Of a DNA stretch of 59,682 bases, positions 35,572-46,297 are shown one piece after another. The notes under the pieces are model-generated. The model was not told the DNA's origin and did not search any database. It saw only the letters and a program-made list of their open reading frames with translations. Within the stretch, counting starts at the first letter, position 1, and each line of letters begins with the position of its first letter. The DNA comes from Lysobacteraceae bacterium (GTDB lineage: Bacteria > Pseudomonadota > Gammaproteobacteria > Xanthomonadales > Xanthomonadaceae): contig JAGWUF010000010.1 in the NCBI GenBank assembly GCA_028868545.1, forward strand, positions 1-59,682, written 5' to 3'. A program made the translations under genes and the position numbers.

Positions 35572-38514
35572 GTGATCCTGCTCGACCCGTCCCGACACGG
35601 CCTGCGCCAGCAGCTGCTGGGCTTGTTCGGCCTGTTCCTGATCACCGGCGCGCTGGTGCTGGTGCTGGATCAGCTGGGCCAGTATTTCATGCAGCGTTCG
35701 ATGGCCGCGATGCAGGACGACGTCTTGACCGGCATGCATCGCATCCGCCAGATCTCCAATGCCTACGAACGCAACCTGATCGACACCACCTTCCGCACCC
35801 GCAACCACCTGATCGACTGGCCGCAGGCCGAGCGCGAAATCGACCAGGCCAAAGCGGAAGCGGATGCGCAATGGAATGCCTTGCAGGCGATGCCGCTGGA
35901 TGCCGAGGCGGCGGCCCTGCTGGCGCAGGCCCAGCAGACCCGGCCGCGGGCCGACGCAGCCTTCGAGACGCTGCGCAACATCCTGCACCGGCGCGACATC
36001 CTGGCGCTCGGGCAGTTCGCCGACCGCGAGCTGTTTCCTGCCGCCGATCCGCTGGTGCAGCGGCTGGAGCGGCTGGACGCGCTGGTGCAGGGCCGCGCCA
36101 CCGCCCTGGTCGCCACCGAGCAAACCCGCGCGCGCTGGCTGGGACATGGGCGGCTGGGCTTGTCGCTGCTGTGCCTGGCGCTGGTGGTGGTGCTGGGCCG
36201 CCGCATCCTGCGCAATGGCTATCGCGGGGTGGAAAGCCTGACCGAGCTGGCGCGCGGCATGACCCAGAACGACTACACCATGCAGCCGCGCTACCTGCCG
36301 CGCGGCGAGCTGGGCGAGGTGATGGACAGCTTCCTCGGCATGCGCGAGCACGTGCACCGGATCGAAGCCCAGCTGACCGACCAGCTGCACAGCAACGAGC
36401 GGGTGCGGGTGGCTCTGGAGCGGCGCGAACAATTCCAGCGCCTGCTGCTGGAGGCCGCCCCCACCGCGATTTTTGCGGTGGATGAAGACGGCCTGTTTTC
36501 GCAGGTCAACCCGTTCGCGGAACGCTTGCTGGGCTGGCCGGCGGGTGCGTTGCTGGGACGCGAAAAACTCGATGCCATCCTCGACCCGGAAGCCCTGGGC
36601 ACGCTGGCGCGTTCGCTCAGCGAAGCCTATGGCAAGGCCGTCCCGGCCGATTGGACCGCGCTACGCGAACTGGCCCGCCATCGCGACCCGCCACGCGAAT
36701 TCGCGCTGCGTCACCAGCGCGGTCGCACCCTGCCGGTGCTGCTGGCCTTGTCGGCGATGCGCGACGAACACGGCACGATGGTGGGCCTGCTGGCAGTGGC
36801 CACCGACCTGACCATGCAGAAACGCCTGGAACGCGCCCTGCGCGACAGCGAAACCCGCGCCCGCGACGCCAACCACGCCAAGAGCGCCTTCCTGGCCGCG
36901 ATGAGCCACGAAATCCGCACCCCGATGATCGGCGTGACCGGCATGATCGAAGTGCTGGGCCATACCCAGCTGGATGCCGAACAACAACGCTCGCTGAGCG
37001 TGATTTCCAGCTCCGCCGAAGCCCTGCTGCGGATCATCGGCGACATCCTGGATTTCTCCAAGATCGAAGCCGGCAAGATGGAACTGGAGCCGGTGCCGAC
37101 CTCGCTGCCGGATCTGTTGAACAGCGTGGTGGCCAATTATTCGGCCACCGCCTCCAGCAAGGGCTTGCACCTGCTTCGTGAAATCGACCCGCGGATCGCC
37201 CCGGCGCACTATGCCGACCCGGTGCGCCTGCGCCAGGTGCTGAGCAACTTCCTCTCCAACGCCCTCAAGTTCACCGAGCGCGGCCGCATTACCGTGGCCG
37301 CCGAGTTGCTGCGCCATGATCCGGGCAGTGGCGCCCTGGGCTGCGATGTCCTGCGGCTGCGTGTCACCGACACCGGCATCGGCATCAGCGCGCAGGCGCA
37401 GGCCCGCCTGTTCCAGCCGTTTGCCCAGGCCGAAGCCGACACCACCCGCCGGTTCGGCGGCACCGGGCTGGGGCTGGCCATCTGCCGCCGCATCACCGAA
37501 TTGATGGGCGGCAGCATCGAAATGGAATCGACGCCGGGCAAGGGCACCAGCATGCAGCTGCAGGTCAGCTTGCTGCGGGCACCCCCAGAGGAGTTGCCCG
37601 ATCTGCTGCTGCCCAGCAAACACGTGGCCGGCTTTGCGCCACGCAGGCTACCCTCGAAGGCCGATGCCGAACGCGAGCGCAGCCTGATCCTGCTGGTGGA
37701 CGATCATGGCACCAATCGGCAGGTGATCCAGCGTCAGCTGGCCTTGGCCGGGTATGTCTCGGAGGTGGCCGAGGACGGGCTGACCGGGTTGGCGGCCTGG
37801 CGCACCGGCCGCTACGCGCTGGTGCTGTCGGATGTGCACATGCCGCACATGGACGGTTATCAATTGGCGCGCCAGATTCGCCGCGAGGAAGCCCGGCACG
37901 ACCTGCCGCGCACGCCACTGGTGGCACTCACCGCCTCGGCACTCAAAGGCGAAGCCGAGCGCTGTCTGGATGCCGGCATGGACGACTATCTGGCGAAACC
38001 GGTCGGCATTGCCTCCCTCGGGGCCTGCCTGCAACGCTGGCTGCCGCACACCCAGGGCGATACCGGCGCCAGCACGGCCGACAATCAGCGCATCCAGACC
38101 GAAAACAATGCCCAGGCCCACGCCGATCCGGCCGCAGACGCGCCAGCAGCAGACAAATCCGCCACGGACACGCATCTGGCTGTCCTCGACCACACGGTAT
38201 TGCACGAGCTGACCGGCGGCGATCCGGGCGAAGTCCGAAGCCTGCTGGAGGATTTCCTCACCAGCATCACCGCCGACCTGGCCGAGCTGGACCGGATGCA
38301 GGCCACCGCGCAATGGGCTGAATTGACCCGCCAGGCCCACAAGATCAAAGGCGCGTCGCGGCTGGTGGGTGCCCAGGTTCTCGGCGAGGCGGCGGCGGCG
38401 GTGGAAGCCGCCGGGCGCAGCGGGCACTGGGAAACGGTGCCGTCCCTGGCCCTGCAGCTGCATGCCGCCGCCGCGCGACTCCGGTTGGCGGTGCAGGTGT
38501 CCGCGGCAGGTTGA
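35572..38514 (+). CDS. Hybrid sensor histidine kinase with REC and HPt domains
   Basis: A 980-residue membrane sensor. One membrane segment near 13-34 and a second near 195-213 frame a periplasmic helical sensor. A HAMP-like region (about 214-265), PAS (about 286-400), HisKA with SHEIRTPM (His446), HATPase with DTGIGIS (about 600-606) and GGTGLGL, a receiver with Asp754 (SDVHMPHMDG) and an HPt domain with HKIKGASR (His923) follow. This is the ArcB/BarA-like layout for multistep phosphorelay. The start is GTG at 35572; the receiver and HPt suggest output to a partner regulator, perhaps the upstream REC-EAL protein. Confidence 0.93.
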   Translation: MILLDPSRHGLRQQLLGLFGLFLITGALVLVLDQLGQYFMQRSMAAMQDDVLTGMHRIRQISNAYERNLIDTTFRTRNHLIDWPQAEREIDQAKAEADAQWNALQAMPLDAEAAALLAQAQQTRPRADAAFETLRNILHRRDILALGQFADRELFPAADPLVQRLERLDALVQGRATALVATEQTRARWLGHGRLGLSLLCLALVVVLGRRILRNGYRGVESLTELARGMTQNDYTMQPRYLPRGELGEVMDSFLGMREHVHRIEAQLTDQLHSNERVRVALERREQFQRLLLEAAPTAIFAVDEDGLFSQVNPFAERLLGWPAGALLGREKLDAILDPEALGTLARSLSEAYGKAVPADWTALRELARHRDPPREFALRHQRGRTLPVLLALSAMRDEHGTMVGLLAVATDLTMQKRLERALRDSETRARDANHAKSAFLAAMSHEIRTPMIGVTGMIEVLGHTQLDAEQQRSLSVISSSAEALLRIIGDILDFSKIEAGKMELEPVPTSLPDLLNSVVANYSATASSKGLHLLREIDPRIAPAHYADPVRLRQVLSNFLSNALKFTERGRITVAAELLRHDPGSGALGCDVLRLRVTDTGIGISAQAQARLFQPFAQAEADTTRRFGGTGLGLAICRRITELMGGSIEMESTPGKGTSMQLQVSLLRAPPEELPDLLLPSKHVAGFAPRRLPSKADAERERSLILLVDDHGTNRQVIQRQLALAGYVSEVAEDGLTGLAAWRTGRYALVLSDVHMPHMDGYQLARQIRREEARHDLPRTPLVALTASALKGEAERCLDAGMDDYLAKPVGIASLGACLQRWLPHTQGDTGASTADNQRIQTENNAQAHADPAADAPAADKSATDTHLAVLDHTVLHELTGGDPGEVRSLLEDFLTSITADLAELDRMQATAQWAELTRQAHKIKGASRLVGAQVLGEAAAAVEAAGRSGHWETVPSLALQLHAAAARLRLAVQVSAAG

Positions 38515-38589
38515 GCCGCTGGGCACATTGCCGGCTGCGCAAACCGGCCCGCCCCTGTACGCTGCCATCTCCAGCCCCGGGAGTGTCCC

Positions 38590-39063
38590 ATGCATCATCT
38601 GATCCTGCTCCGCCATGCGCATGCCGAACCGCCCGCCGCCGGGCAGGACGATGCGCAACGTCCGTTGTCCGCCATCGGCCACAGCGAGGCCGTTGCCGCC
38701 GGCAACTGGCTGCGTGAACACGGCCTGCTGCCCACCCGCGTGCTGTGCTCGCCGGCCGTGCGGGCGACTGAAACGCTGGCGGCACTGGGCGCGCTGGCGT
38801 GCTCCGACATGCGCACCGAGCCTGCCATCTACGGAGCCAACCCGGGCACCCTGGCCGCCCTGGCCGACAACCACCGGGATGCCGAACGCCTGTTGATCGT
38901 CGGCCACAACCCCGGGCTGGAACAACTGGCCGCGCTGCTGCACAGCGGTCAGACCGGCGACTACCGCGGCATGCCGCCCGCCGCAGTGGCGGTGCTGGAA
39001 TTCCCCGCCGGTGCCACCATCGAACCCGGAGCTGCGCGCCTGTCGCATTTCTGGTGGCCGTGA
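38590..39063 (+). CDS. sixA: SixA-type phosphohistidine phosphatase
   Basis: A 157-residue histidine-phosphatase (RHG) family protein with the catalytic RHAHAEP (8-14), CSPAVRATETL (about 53-63) and the second catalytic His in VGHNPGLEQLAA. SixA of E. coli dephosphorylates an HPt histidine, and this copy lies beside a kinase that carries one, so that target is a reasonable inference. It is 75 nt downstream of the kinase; GGGAG precedes the ATG. Confidence 0.87.
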   Translation: MHHLILLRHAHAEPPAAGQDDAQRPLSAIGHSEAVAAGNWLREHGLLPTRVLCSPAVRATETLAALGALACSDMRTEPAIYGANPGTLAALADNHRDAERLLIVGHNPGLEQLAALLHSGQTGDYRGMPPAAVAVLEFPAGATIEPGAARLSHFWWP

Positions 39064-39067
39064 CCCG

Positions 39068-41065
39068 ATGCCGGAGCACGTTCTCGGTCGCTGCCTGACC
39101 GGACTGCTGGTGCTGCTGCTCGCCAGCTGCGCCAGCCTGTCACCCCGACAGCGCAGCCATGCCGAAGCGATCGCCGACGCCGCGCGCCGGGTCCAGGTGG
39201 ATTGCCCACGCAACGACGCCTGCGCCACGGCCTCGCCGGTGCTGCAGATGGCGCGCGACACGCTGGCGGCCTCCACTCCCGCCGCGCCGCGGCATCGTGC
39301 CTTGATCCTGGACGAGGCCCCGGCTTCGCTGCTGCTGCGCGTGCACTTGATCCGCAGCGCGCAACGCAGCATCGAGCTGCAGACCTACATCTTCGACGAG
39401 GACGACGCCGCCCAGCTGGTGCTGGACGAATTGCAGGCGGCCGCGTTCCGCGGGGTGAAGGTGCGCATTCTGGTGGATCAGCTGGCGGCGCTGCGCCGGG
39501 TGGAAACCCTGGCCGCACTGGCCTCCCTGCACGCCAACCTCGAATTGCGCGTGTACAACCCGGTGCTGGATCGCGCCCGCCTGTCGTGGCCGATGTATGC
39601 CGTCGCCGCCGCCTGCTGCTGGCGCCAGCTCAACCAGCGCATGCACAACAAGCTGCTACTGGTGGATGACGCCGTGGGCATCACCGGTGGCCGCAATTAC
39701 CAGGACGACTATTACGACTGGGGCGAGGACTACAACTTCCGCGACCGCGACCTGCTGCTGGCCGGCCCGGTGGTGCGCGACATGCGCGCCAATTTCGAGG
39801 CGTTCTGGCAGTCGCCGCGCAGCGTGCCTGCAGCCCGTCTGGGAGATGTCGCCCGCTATCTGCGCAAGCACGGTGTGCCGCCGCCACCGCACCATCCGTT
39901 CCGCAAGCCCGAACGGGTGCGCGCCCTGCTGGCCACGGTCGACGATGCCGCCACGCTGCAGGCCCGGTTCGTCATCCCGGCCATGGCGGTGGAGCACGTC
40001 AGCTTCATCGCCGATCTGCCGCGCAAGCACCATGGCGAACCGGCCGTCGCGGCCAGCGACGCAACCACCGGTGTCGCCAGCCGGAACCTGATGCAGCTGA
40101 TCGCCGGCGCCCGCCAGGACGTGCTGCTGCAAACCCCCTACCTGGTGCTGTCGAAAACCGCCCAGGATGTGTTTCGCAGCCTGCACAAGCAACCGGCCCC
40201 ACCGCGCGTGCAGATCTCGACCAATTCACTGGCGGCCACCGATGCCTTCATCGCCTACGCGATGTCCTACAAGTACAAGCGTCGCTACCTGCGCGACTTC
40301 GGCTTCCAGATTCACGAATTCAAGCCATTCCCGGCCGATGCCCCGTTCGAATTGGGCAAAACCGGTGCCGGCCTGGAACCCGAGGAGGAGGACGGTGACG
40401 ACGACGCAGTGGACATGGACGACATGGGTGAGCAAAGTCCGGACCCCGCCCACCCGCCACCGTCCACCGTGCGTGCGCGGCGGCTGGCCAAACGCGGGCT
40501 GCGCAATGACCCGCGCAGCGAAGCGGGCGGGCGCTCGCCTTTTGCCTCTTCCGGTGGCTTGCCGGTACGGCTCAAGCACGCCGGCCTGCGGATGGGGCTG
40601 CATGCCAAATCGATGGTGATCGACGACCGCATCGGGGTGGTGGGCACCCACAATTTCGACCCGCGCGGCGACACCTGGAACACCGAAAGCGCGGTGGTGA
40701 TCGACGACCCCGGCTTCGCCCGGCAGTTGTCTGCCAGCATCCAGCACGACATGGCGCCGGCCAATGCCTGGACAATCGGGCGCCGCGATGCCTCACCCAT
40801 CCTGCCCGGGGTCGAACACACGCTGGCACGGGTGTCCGAACGGATGCCGATCTTCGACCTGTGGCCGATCAAGTACGCCACCAGCTACGACTACACGCCG
40901 GGCCCGGACTGCCCCGAAACCCGACAGCCGCCCTCGCCATTTGCCCCCGACTTCCGCCGCTGCAACCGCCCGGTGGGGGATTTCCCGGAAGTCGATCTGG
41001 GGCTGAAGTGGCTGGGCGTACGGGTGTTCACCGCCTTTGGCTCGGGCCTGTCGCCGATCCTGTAG
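39068..41065 (+). CDS. ClsC-type phospholipase D / cardiolipin synthase-like protein
   Basis: A 665-residue protein with a lipoprotein-like signal (LLVLLLASCASL, Cys near 21) and two HKD phosphodiesterase motifs: HNKLLLVDD (about 195-203) and HAKSMVIDD (about 513-521), each followed by a GG or GT(H)NFD. Conserved LIRSAQRSIELQTYIFDED marks the ClsC-like group, which makes cardiolipin by phosphatidyl transfer. Unlike typical members it carries an insertion (residues about 436-500) with a very acidic patch (EPEEEDGDDDAVDMDD) and a Pro/Arg-rich stretch. The gene starts 4 nt after the sixA stop. Confidence 0.87.
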   Translation: MPEHVLGRCLTGLLVLLLASCASLSPRQRSHAEAIADAARRVQVDCPRNDACATASPVLQMARDTLAASTPAAPRHRALILDEAPASLLLRVHLIRSAQRSIELQTYIFDEDDAAQLVLDELQAAAFRGVKVRILVDQLAALRRVETLAALASLHANLELRVYNPVLDRARLSWPMYAVAAACCWRQLNQRMHNKLLLVDDAVGITGGRNYQDDYYDWGEDYNFRDRDLLLAGPVVRDMRANFEAFWQSPRSVPAARLGDVARYLRKHGVPPPPHHPFRKPERVRALLATVDDAATLQARFVIPAMAVEHVSFIADLPRKHHGEPAVAASDATTGVASRNLMQLIAGARQDVLLQTPYLVLSKTAQDVFRSLHKQPAPPRVQISTNSLAATDAFIAYAMSYKYKRRYLRDFGFQIHEFKPFPADAPFELGKTGAGLEPEEEDGDDDAVDMDDMGEQSPDPAHPPPSTVRARRLAKRGLRNDPRSEAGGRSPFASSGGLPVRLKHAGLRMGLHAKSMVIDDRIGVVGTHNFDPRGDTWNTESAVVIDDPGFARQLSASIQHDMAPANAWTIGRRDASPILPGVEHTLARVSERMPIFDLWPIKYATSYDYTPGPDCPETRQPPSPFAPDFRRCNRPVGDFPEVDLGLKWLGVRVFTAFGSGLSPIL

Positions 41066-41145
41066 CCCTGCCGTTTGCCGGATTGACGGACGCTGGCGCC
41101 GCACACTAGTCTGCAGGTCTTCAACTCCGTGCCCTGGACACCGCC

Positions 41146-41769
41146 ATGCCCCTCAGTCTGAACTTCGAGCTCAACGATCAGGATCTTGCCCGGTTCCAGG
41201 AGGCGGCAAATCGCTCCCGCAAGGCCGTCGAAGGCAAGACCGCCGACGAAGTCATTGCCGCCGCGACTGCCCTGCTGGACGTTGCCCAGCAAACCGAGGT
41301 GCCCGACTTCATCAGCCAGCGGCTGCTGCGGCTGGACGACATGATCGCGATGGTGCGCGATGCGGCCTGGGCAATGGAAGACGCCGATCGCCAGCGCGTG
41401 CTGGCAGCACTGGCGTATTTCGCCGACCCCAACGACATCATTCCCGACAACGTGGCGGTGCTGGGCTTCCTCGACGATGCGGTGATGATCGAGTTGTCGG
41501 TGCGCGAGCTGGCGCACGAGCTGGACGCCTACGACGACTTCTGCGACTTCCGTGCCCGCGAAGCCAAGCTGCGCGGGGTCGATCCGGCCACGCTGGGCCG
41601 CACCGACTGGCTGGATGGCCGCCGCGAGGAACTGGTCGAGCGCATGCACGTGCGCCGCGAACGCGATTTCGGCATCGGCTACGGCAACAGCAGCGGTTAC
41701 GGCCGCGCCGGCTACACCAGCGGCTCCTATGTCCGCGCCTGGCGCCCGGGCACCTTCGGCGTCCGCTGA
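41146..41769 (+). CDS. DUF1232 (YkvA-like) protein
   Basis: A 207-residue protein with a DUF1232 domain near 85-120 (ALAYFADPNDIIPDNVAVLGFLDDAVMI), a small hydrophobic hairpin of unknown function usually at a membrane. The N-terminal 80 residues are helical. The tail is Gly/Tyr/Ser-rich and probably disordered (FGIGYGNSSGYGRAGY). The thioesterase gene starts 13 nt after the stop, suggesting cotranscription. Confidence 0.8.
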   Translation: MPLSLNFELNDQDLARFQEAANRSRKAVEGKTADEVIAAATALLDVAQQTEVPDFISQRLLRLDDMIAMVRDAAWAMEDADRQRVLAALAYFADPNDIIPDNVAVLGFLDDAVMIELSVRELAHELDAYDDFCDFRAREAKLRGVDPATLGRTDWLDGRREELVERMHVRRERDFGIGYGNSSGYGRAGYTSGSYVRAWRPGTFGVR

Positions 41770-41782
41770 ATCCGGCATCGGG

Positions 41783-42229
41783 TTGAACACCCTCGCCTTC
41801 GCCTGGCCTGCGGGCATCAGCGTCGAGCTGCTGAATGCAGGTTCGGCCGGCACCCTGATGGAAGCCCTCGGCATCGTCTTCACCGAGCTGGGCGACGGCT
41901 ACCTGCGCGCCACCATGCCGGTGGACGCGCGCACCCACCAGCCCTACGGCCTCCTGCACGGCGGTGCCTCGGTGGCGCTGGCGGAAACCCTGGGCAGCAG
42001 TGCCGGCATGTTGCTGGCCGGCGGCAATGCGGTGGTGGGGCTGGAGATCAACGCCAACCACCTGCGTGCGGTGCGCAGCGGCCAGGTCATCGGCACCGCC
42101 CGCCCCGTGCACCTGGGCCGCAGCACCCAGGTCTGGGAGATCCACATCGAGGACGAGGCCGCCAAGCCGGTCTGCATCAGCCGGATCACCCTGGCGGTGT
42201 TGCCGCAGCCGCCGGCATCCGGCGGATAA
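41783..42229 (+). CDS. Hot-dog thioesterase, YdiI/MenI-like
   Basis: A 148-residue acyl-CoA thioesterase of the PaaI/YdiI group. MEALGIVFTELGDGYLRATMPVD, HQPYGLLHGGASVALAETLGS (about 53-73, with the catalytic Glu at the helix end) and the terminal PVHLGRSTQVWEIHI line up with E. coli MenI/YdiI. Its likely substrate is 1,4-dihydroxy-2-naphthoyl-CoA or another aromatic/acyl-CoA; not determined. No ATG fits the domain; TTG at 41783 is the best start, and the ATG at 41860 would cut off the first strand. Confidence 0.8.
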   Translation: MNTLAFAWPAGISVELLNAGSAGTLMEALGIVFTELGDGYLRATMPVDARTHQPYGLLHGGASVALAETLGSSAGMLLAGGNAVVGLEINANHLRAVRSGQVIGTARPVHLGRSTQVWEIHIEDEAAKPVCISRITLAVLPQPPASGG

Positions 42230-42272
42230 TGCGCGGCAACACCACCGCACCTCCGCGTTCCCGCCTGTCTTC

Positions 42273-43043
42273 ATGACCACGACGCCCCCCACCGTCGCTT
42301 TCCTGCCGCGTGCGTTCCGCTATCTGTGGCGTGGCCCGCTGCTGCTCTGGCACGCCTGCATCGACCTGCCCATCGTGCTGCTGCTGATCGCGCTGGGGCG
42401 CGGCGGGGCGCTGTCGCACGGGGCCATCCGCTGGTTTGCCGGCAGCCTGCTGTGGATCTTCGGCCTGCGCCTGCGCCGCGAGGGCACGCCGCTGCCCGGC
42501 GGCACACTGTTCGTTGCCAACCACGTCAGCTGGATCGACATCATGGTGCTGCACTCGCAGCACATGATGGGCTTCATCGCCAAATCCGAAATCCGCGGCT
42601 GGCCGCTGATCGGCTGGGTGGTGGCACAGGCGGAAACCATTTTCCTGCAACGCGGCAACGGTGATTCGCTGGGGCTGGTGATGGCGGAAATGGCGCAGCG
42701 CCTGCGCGATGGCCGTGCAGTGGCGGCCTTTCCCGAAGGCGGCACCCGCAATGGCCGTGCGCTGGGTACCTTCCACGCCCGCATCTTCACCGCCGCGGTG
42801 GAGGCGCAGGCACCGGTGCAGCCGGTGGCACTGTGTTACGGCGTGCGCAGCCAGGCCCAGCCCATCGTCGCGTTCGCCCCGCGCGAGAGCTTCGCGGGCA
42901 ATCTGCTGCGCCTGCTGGGCGAGCCGGCACGGCCGGTACGGGTGTGCTTCCTGGCCCCCATCCACCCCGACGAGCATGACGGCCGGCGCGGCATGGCGCA
43001 GTCCGCCCGTGCCCGGATCGAGCAGGCGATGGCGCAGGACTGA
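42273..43043 (+). CDS. 1-acylglycerol-3-phosphate acyltransferase family protein
   Basis: A 256-residue PlsC-like membrane acyltransferase. One or two hydrophobic segments (about 22-65) precede HX4D as NHVSWID (about 84-90), then GWVVAQAETIFLQRG and the phosphate motif FPEGGTRNG (about 154-162). The family makes phosphatidic acid or acylates lyso-lipids. It follows the thioesterase by 43 nt and precedes the YheT hydrolase by 6 nt; the run of lipid genes suggests one transcript. Confidence 0.87.
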   Translation: MTTTPPTVAFLPRAFRYLWRGPLLLWHACIDLPIVLLLIALGRGGALSHGAIRWFAGSLLWIFGLRLRREGTPLPGGTLFVANHVSWIDIMVLHSQHMMGFIAKSEIRGWPLIGWVVAQAETIFLQRGNGDSLGLVMAEMAQRLRDGRAVAAFPEGGTRNGRALGTFHARIFTAAVEAQAPVQPVALCYGVRSQAQPIVAFAPRESFAGNLLRLLGEPARPVRVCFLAPIHPDEHDGRRGMAQSARARIEQAMAQD

Positions 43044-43049
43044 GCCCGC

Positions 43050-44042
43050 ATGAGCCTGCTGGCCTCCCCCTATGCCAGCCCCGGTTGGCTGCGCAACCCG
43101 CACCTGCAATCGGTGCTCGCCTCCAGCCCGCTGCGCAGCGCCCAGGGCCATCGCCGCCTGCAGCACATCCGTGCCCGGCACCAGCCCATGCTGCTGGACG
43201 TGGGCAACGGGGTGCGGCTGCAGGGCATTGCCAGCCAGCCGGTCGACCTTGCGCCACGGGCACAAGTCCTGCTGCTGCATGGCTGGGAAGGCAGCGCCGA
43301 ATCCAGCTACATGCAGCTGACCGCCGCCCGCCTGCTGGCGGCCGGGATGGCGGTGTTCCGCCTGAATTTCCGCGATCACGGCGACAGCCACCACCTCAAC
43401 ACCGGCCTGTTCCACTCCAACCGGCTCGACGAAGTGGTGGATGCCGCCGGCGTGGTGGCGCGGCTGTGGCCACAGCTGCCACTGCTGGCCGCAGGCTTCT
43501 CGCTGGGTGGCAATTTCGCCTTGCGCCTGGCCCTGCGTGCGCCCACCGCCGGTCTGCCACTGCAGCGGGTGGCGGCCATCTGCCCGCTGCTGGATCCGGC
43601 CGACGCCATGACCCGGATGGAAACCGGCCCGGCGCTCTATCTGCGCTATTTCGAACACAAGTGGCGGCGCTCGCTGGCGCGCAAGCGCAGCCTGTTCCCG
43701 CAGGCGCACACGTTCGGCGACGACGTGCTGCGCCTGCGCATGCGTGCACTGACCGACTGGATGGTGCGCAACACCACCACGTTCCCGGATCTGGCCACCT
43801 ATTTCGACGGCTATTCGATTGCCGCCGGTCGCCTGCAAGGCCTGTCACTGCCCGCCGACATCCTGATGGCCGAAGATGACCCGGTGATTCCGCTCGACGA
43901 ATTCCACCGCATCGCGAACTATCCGGCCGTGACCCTGGAACTGGCCCGCCACGGGGGGCATTGCGGTTTCATCGAAAACGCCGCGCTGGATGGCTATGCC
44001 GAACGCTGGGTGGCGCAGCGCCTGCAGTCGGCACTGATGTGA
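43050..44042 (+). CDS. YheT family alpha/beta hydrolase
   Basis: A 330-residue hydrolase with LLLHGWEGSAESSYMQ (about 73-88), nucleophile Ser in GFSLGGNFALR (about 149-159) and a terminal catalytic His in ARHGGHCGFIE. The pattern, including NPHLQSVLAS at the N-terminus and RDHGDSHHLN, is that of YheT, a conserved but poorly characterised esterase-like family. It starts 6 nt after the acyltransferase gene. Confidence 0.88.
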   Translation: MSLLASPYASPGWLRNPHLQSVLASSPLRSAQGHRRLQHIRARHQPMLLDVGNGVRLQGIASQPVDLAPRAQVLLLHGWEGSAESSYMQLTAARLLAAGMAVFRLNFRDHGDSHHLNTGLFHSNRLDEVVDAAGVVARLWPQLPLLAAGFSLGGNFALRLALRAPTAGLPLQRVAAICPLLDPADAMTRMETGPALYLRYFEHKWRRSLARKRSLFPQAHTFGDDVLRLRMRALTDWMVRNTTTFPDLATYFDGYSIAAGRLQGLSLPADILMAEDDPVIPLDEFHRIANYPAVTLELARHGGHCGFIENAALDGYAERWVAQRLQSALM

Positions 44043-44129
44043 CACCGGCACTGGTTTGAAGCGGGCACTGACTTGAAGTCGGCCCGCAACAGCCACCACA
44101 CTGCAGCGTCCCAGCACTGGAGCGCCCGC

Positions 44130-44735
44130 ATGCATCTTCACAGCCACAGTTTCGAACACCGGCAACCGCTGCCGGCCGAATTCGCGCTCGGTGCCGACGC
44201 CGGTCGCGGTGTCGGTGGCAACCGCAACCCGCACCTGGCCTGGGACGAGGTACCGGAAGCCACGCGTTCGTTCGTGCTGCTGTGCATCGACACCGATGCA
44301 CCCACCGATGGCGCGCTGGTGGCCGATGCCGCCACCCCGATCCCGGTGGCGCATCCGCGTGGCGATTTCGTGCACTGGCTGGTGGCCAACATTCCCGCCA
44401 GCACCCGCGAGATTGCCGCCGGCAGCTGCAGCGATGGCCTCACCGCCAGGGGCAAGCCGCAGGCGCACGATGCCGGCGGCGTGTCCGGCCTGAATGATTA
44501 CACCGGCTGGTTTGCCGGCGATGCCACGATGGGCGGCCAGTACTTCGGCTACGACGGCCCCTACCCGCCGCCGCACGACCTGCGCACGCACCGCTATTTC
44601 TTCCGCCTGTTCGCACTCGACGTGGCCACCCTGGCGCTGCCCGCCGCGTTCACCGCCGCCGATGCCTTCCGCGCCATGCACGGCCACGTGCTGGCCGAAG
44701 CGGCGATCCACGGGACATACAGCCTGCACGGGTGA
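44130..44735 (+). CDS. YbhB/YbcL PEBP family protein
   Basis: A 201-residue phosphatidylethanolamine-binding-like protein. GGNRNPHLAWDEVPEATRSFVLLCIDTDAP (about 30-59) and HWLVANIPAS, then YFGYDGPYPPPHD and HRYFFRLFALD, are diagnostic. The bacterial Raf-kinase-inhibitor-like members have no agreed role. No signal peptide is visible. The start at 44130 gives the family N-terminus. Confidence 0.88.
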   Translation: MHLHSHSFEHRQPLPAEFALGADAGRGVGGNRNPHLAWDEVPEATRSFVLLCIDTDAPTDGALVADAATPIPVAHPRGDFVHWLVANIPASTREIAAGSCSDGLTARGKPQAHDAGGVSGLNDYTGWFAGDATMGGQYFGYDGPYPPPHDLRTHRYFFRLFALDVATLALPAAFTAADAFRAMHGHVLAEAAIHGTYSLHG

Positions 44736-44753
44736 GGTGGCAGGCCGTGCGGT

Positions 44754-44777
44754 GCGATGCCGGGTCCCCGGCATCGC
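44754..44777. terminator. GC-rich hairpin between convergent genes
   Basis: GCGATGCCGGG pairs with CCCGGCATCGC around a two-base loop, between the PEBP gene and hslU. No T-run follows on either strand, so intrinsic termination is uncertain. Confidence 0.5.
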
Positions 44778-44784
44778 TGGATGG

Positions 44785-46158
<1,374 letters not shown>

Positions 46159-46203
46159 GGTTTGGTTCCTTGGCTGCGCCGCACCGAGGGCGAGAAGTTC
46201 TTG

Positions 46204-46286
46204 GCAAGCCATCCCGGCAGGGAGGCCCATCAAGTCGCTCCCCGATACTCGCTTGGTTGATGGGCCTCCCTGCCGGGATGGCTTGC
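46204..46286. repeat. Conserved-loop hairpin element, copy B
   Basis: A perfect 30-bp inverted repeat (46204-46233 and 46257-46286) encloses a 23-nt loop (46234-46256) that differs from copy A at 18992-19060 by one base. The arms share no overall similarity with those of copy A. The element fills most of the gap between hslV and hslU and would form a very stable RNA hairpin in their shared transcript. Confidence 0.92.
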
Positions 46287-46297
46287 GAGGCATTCGG

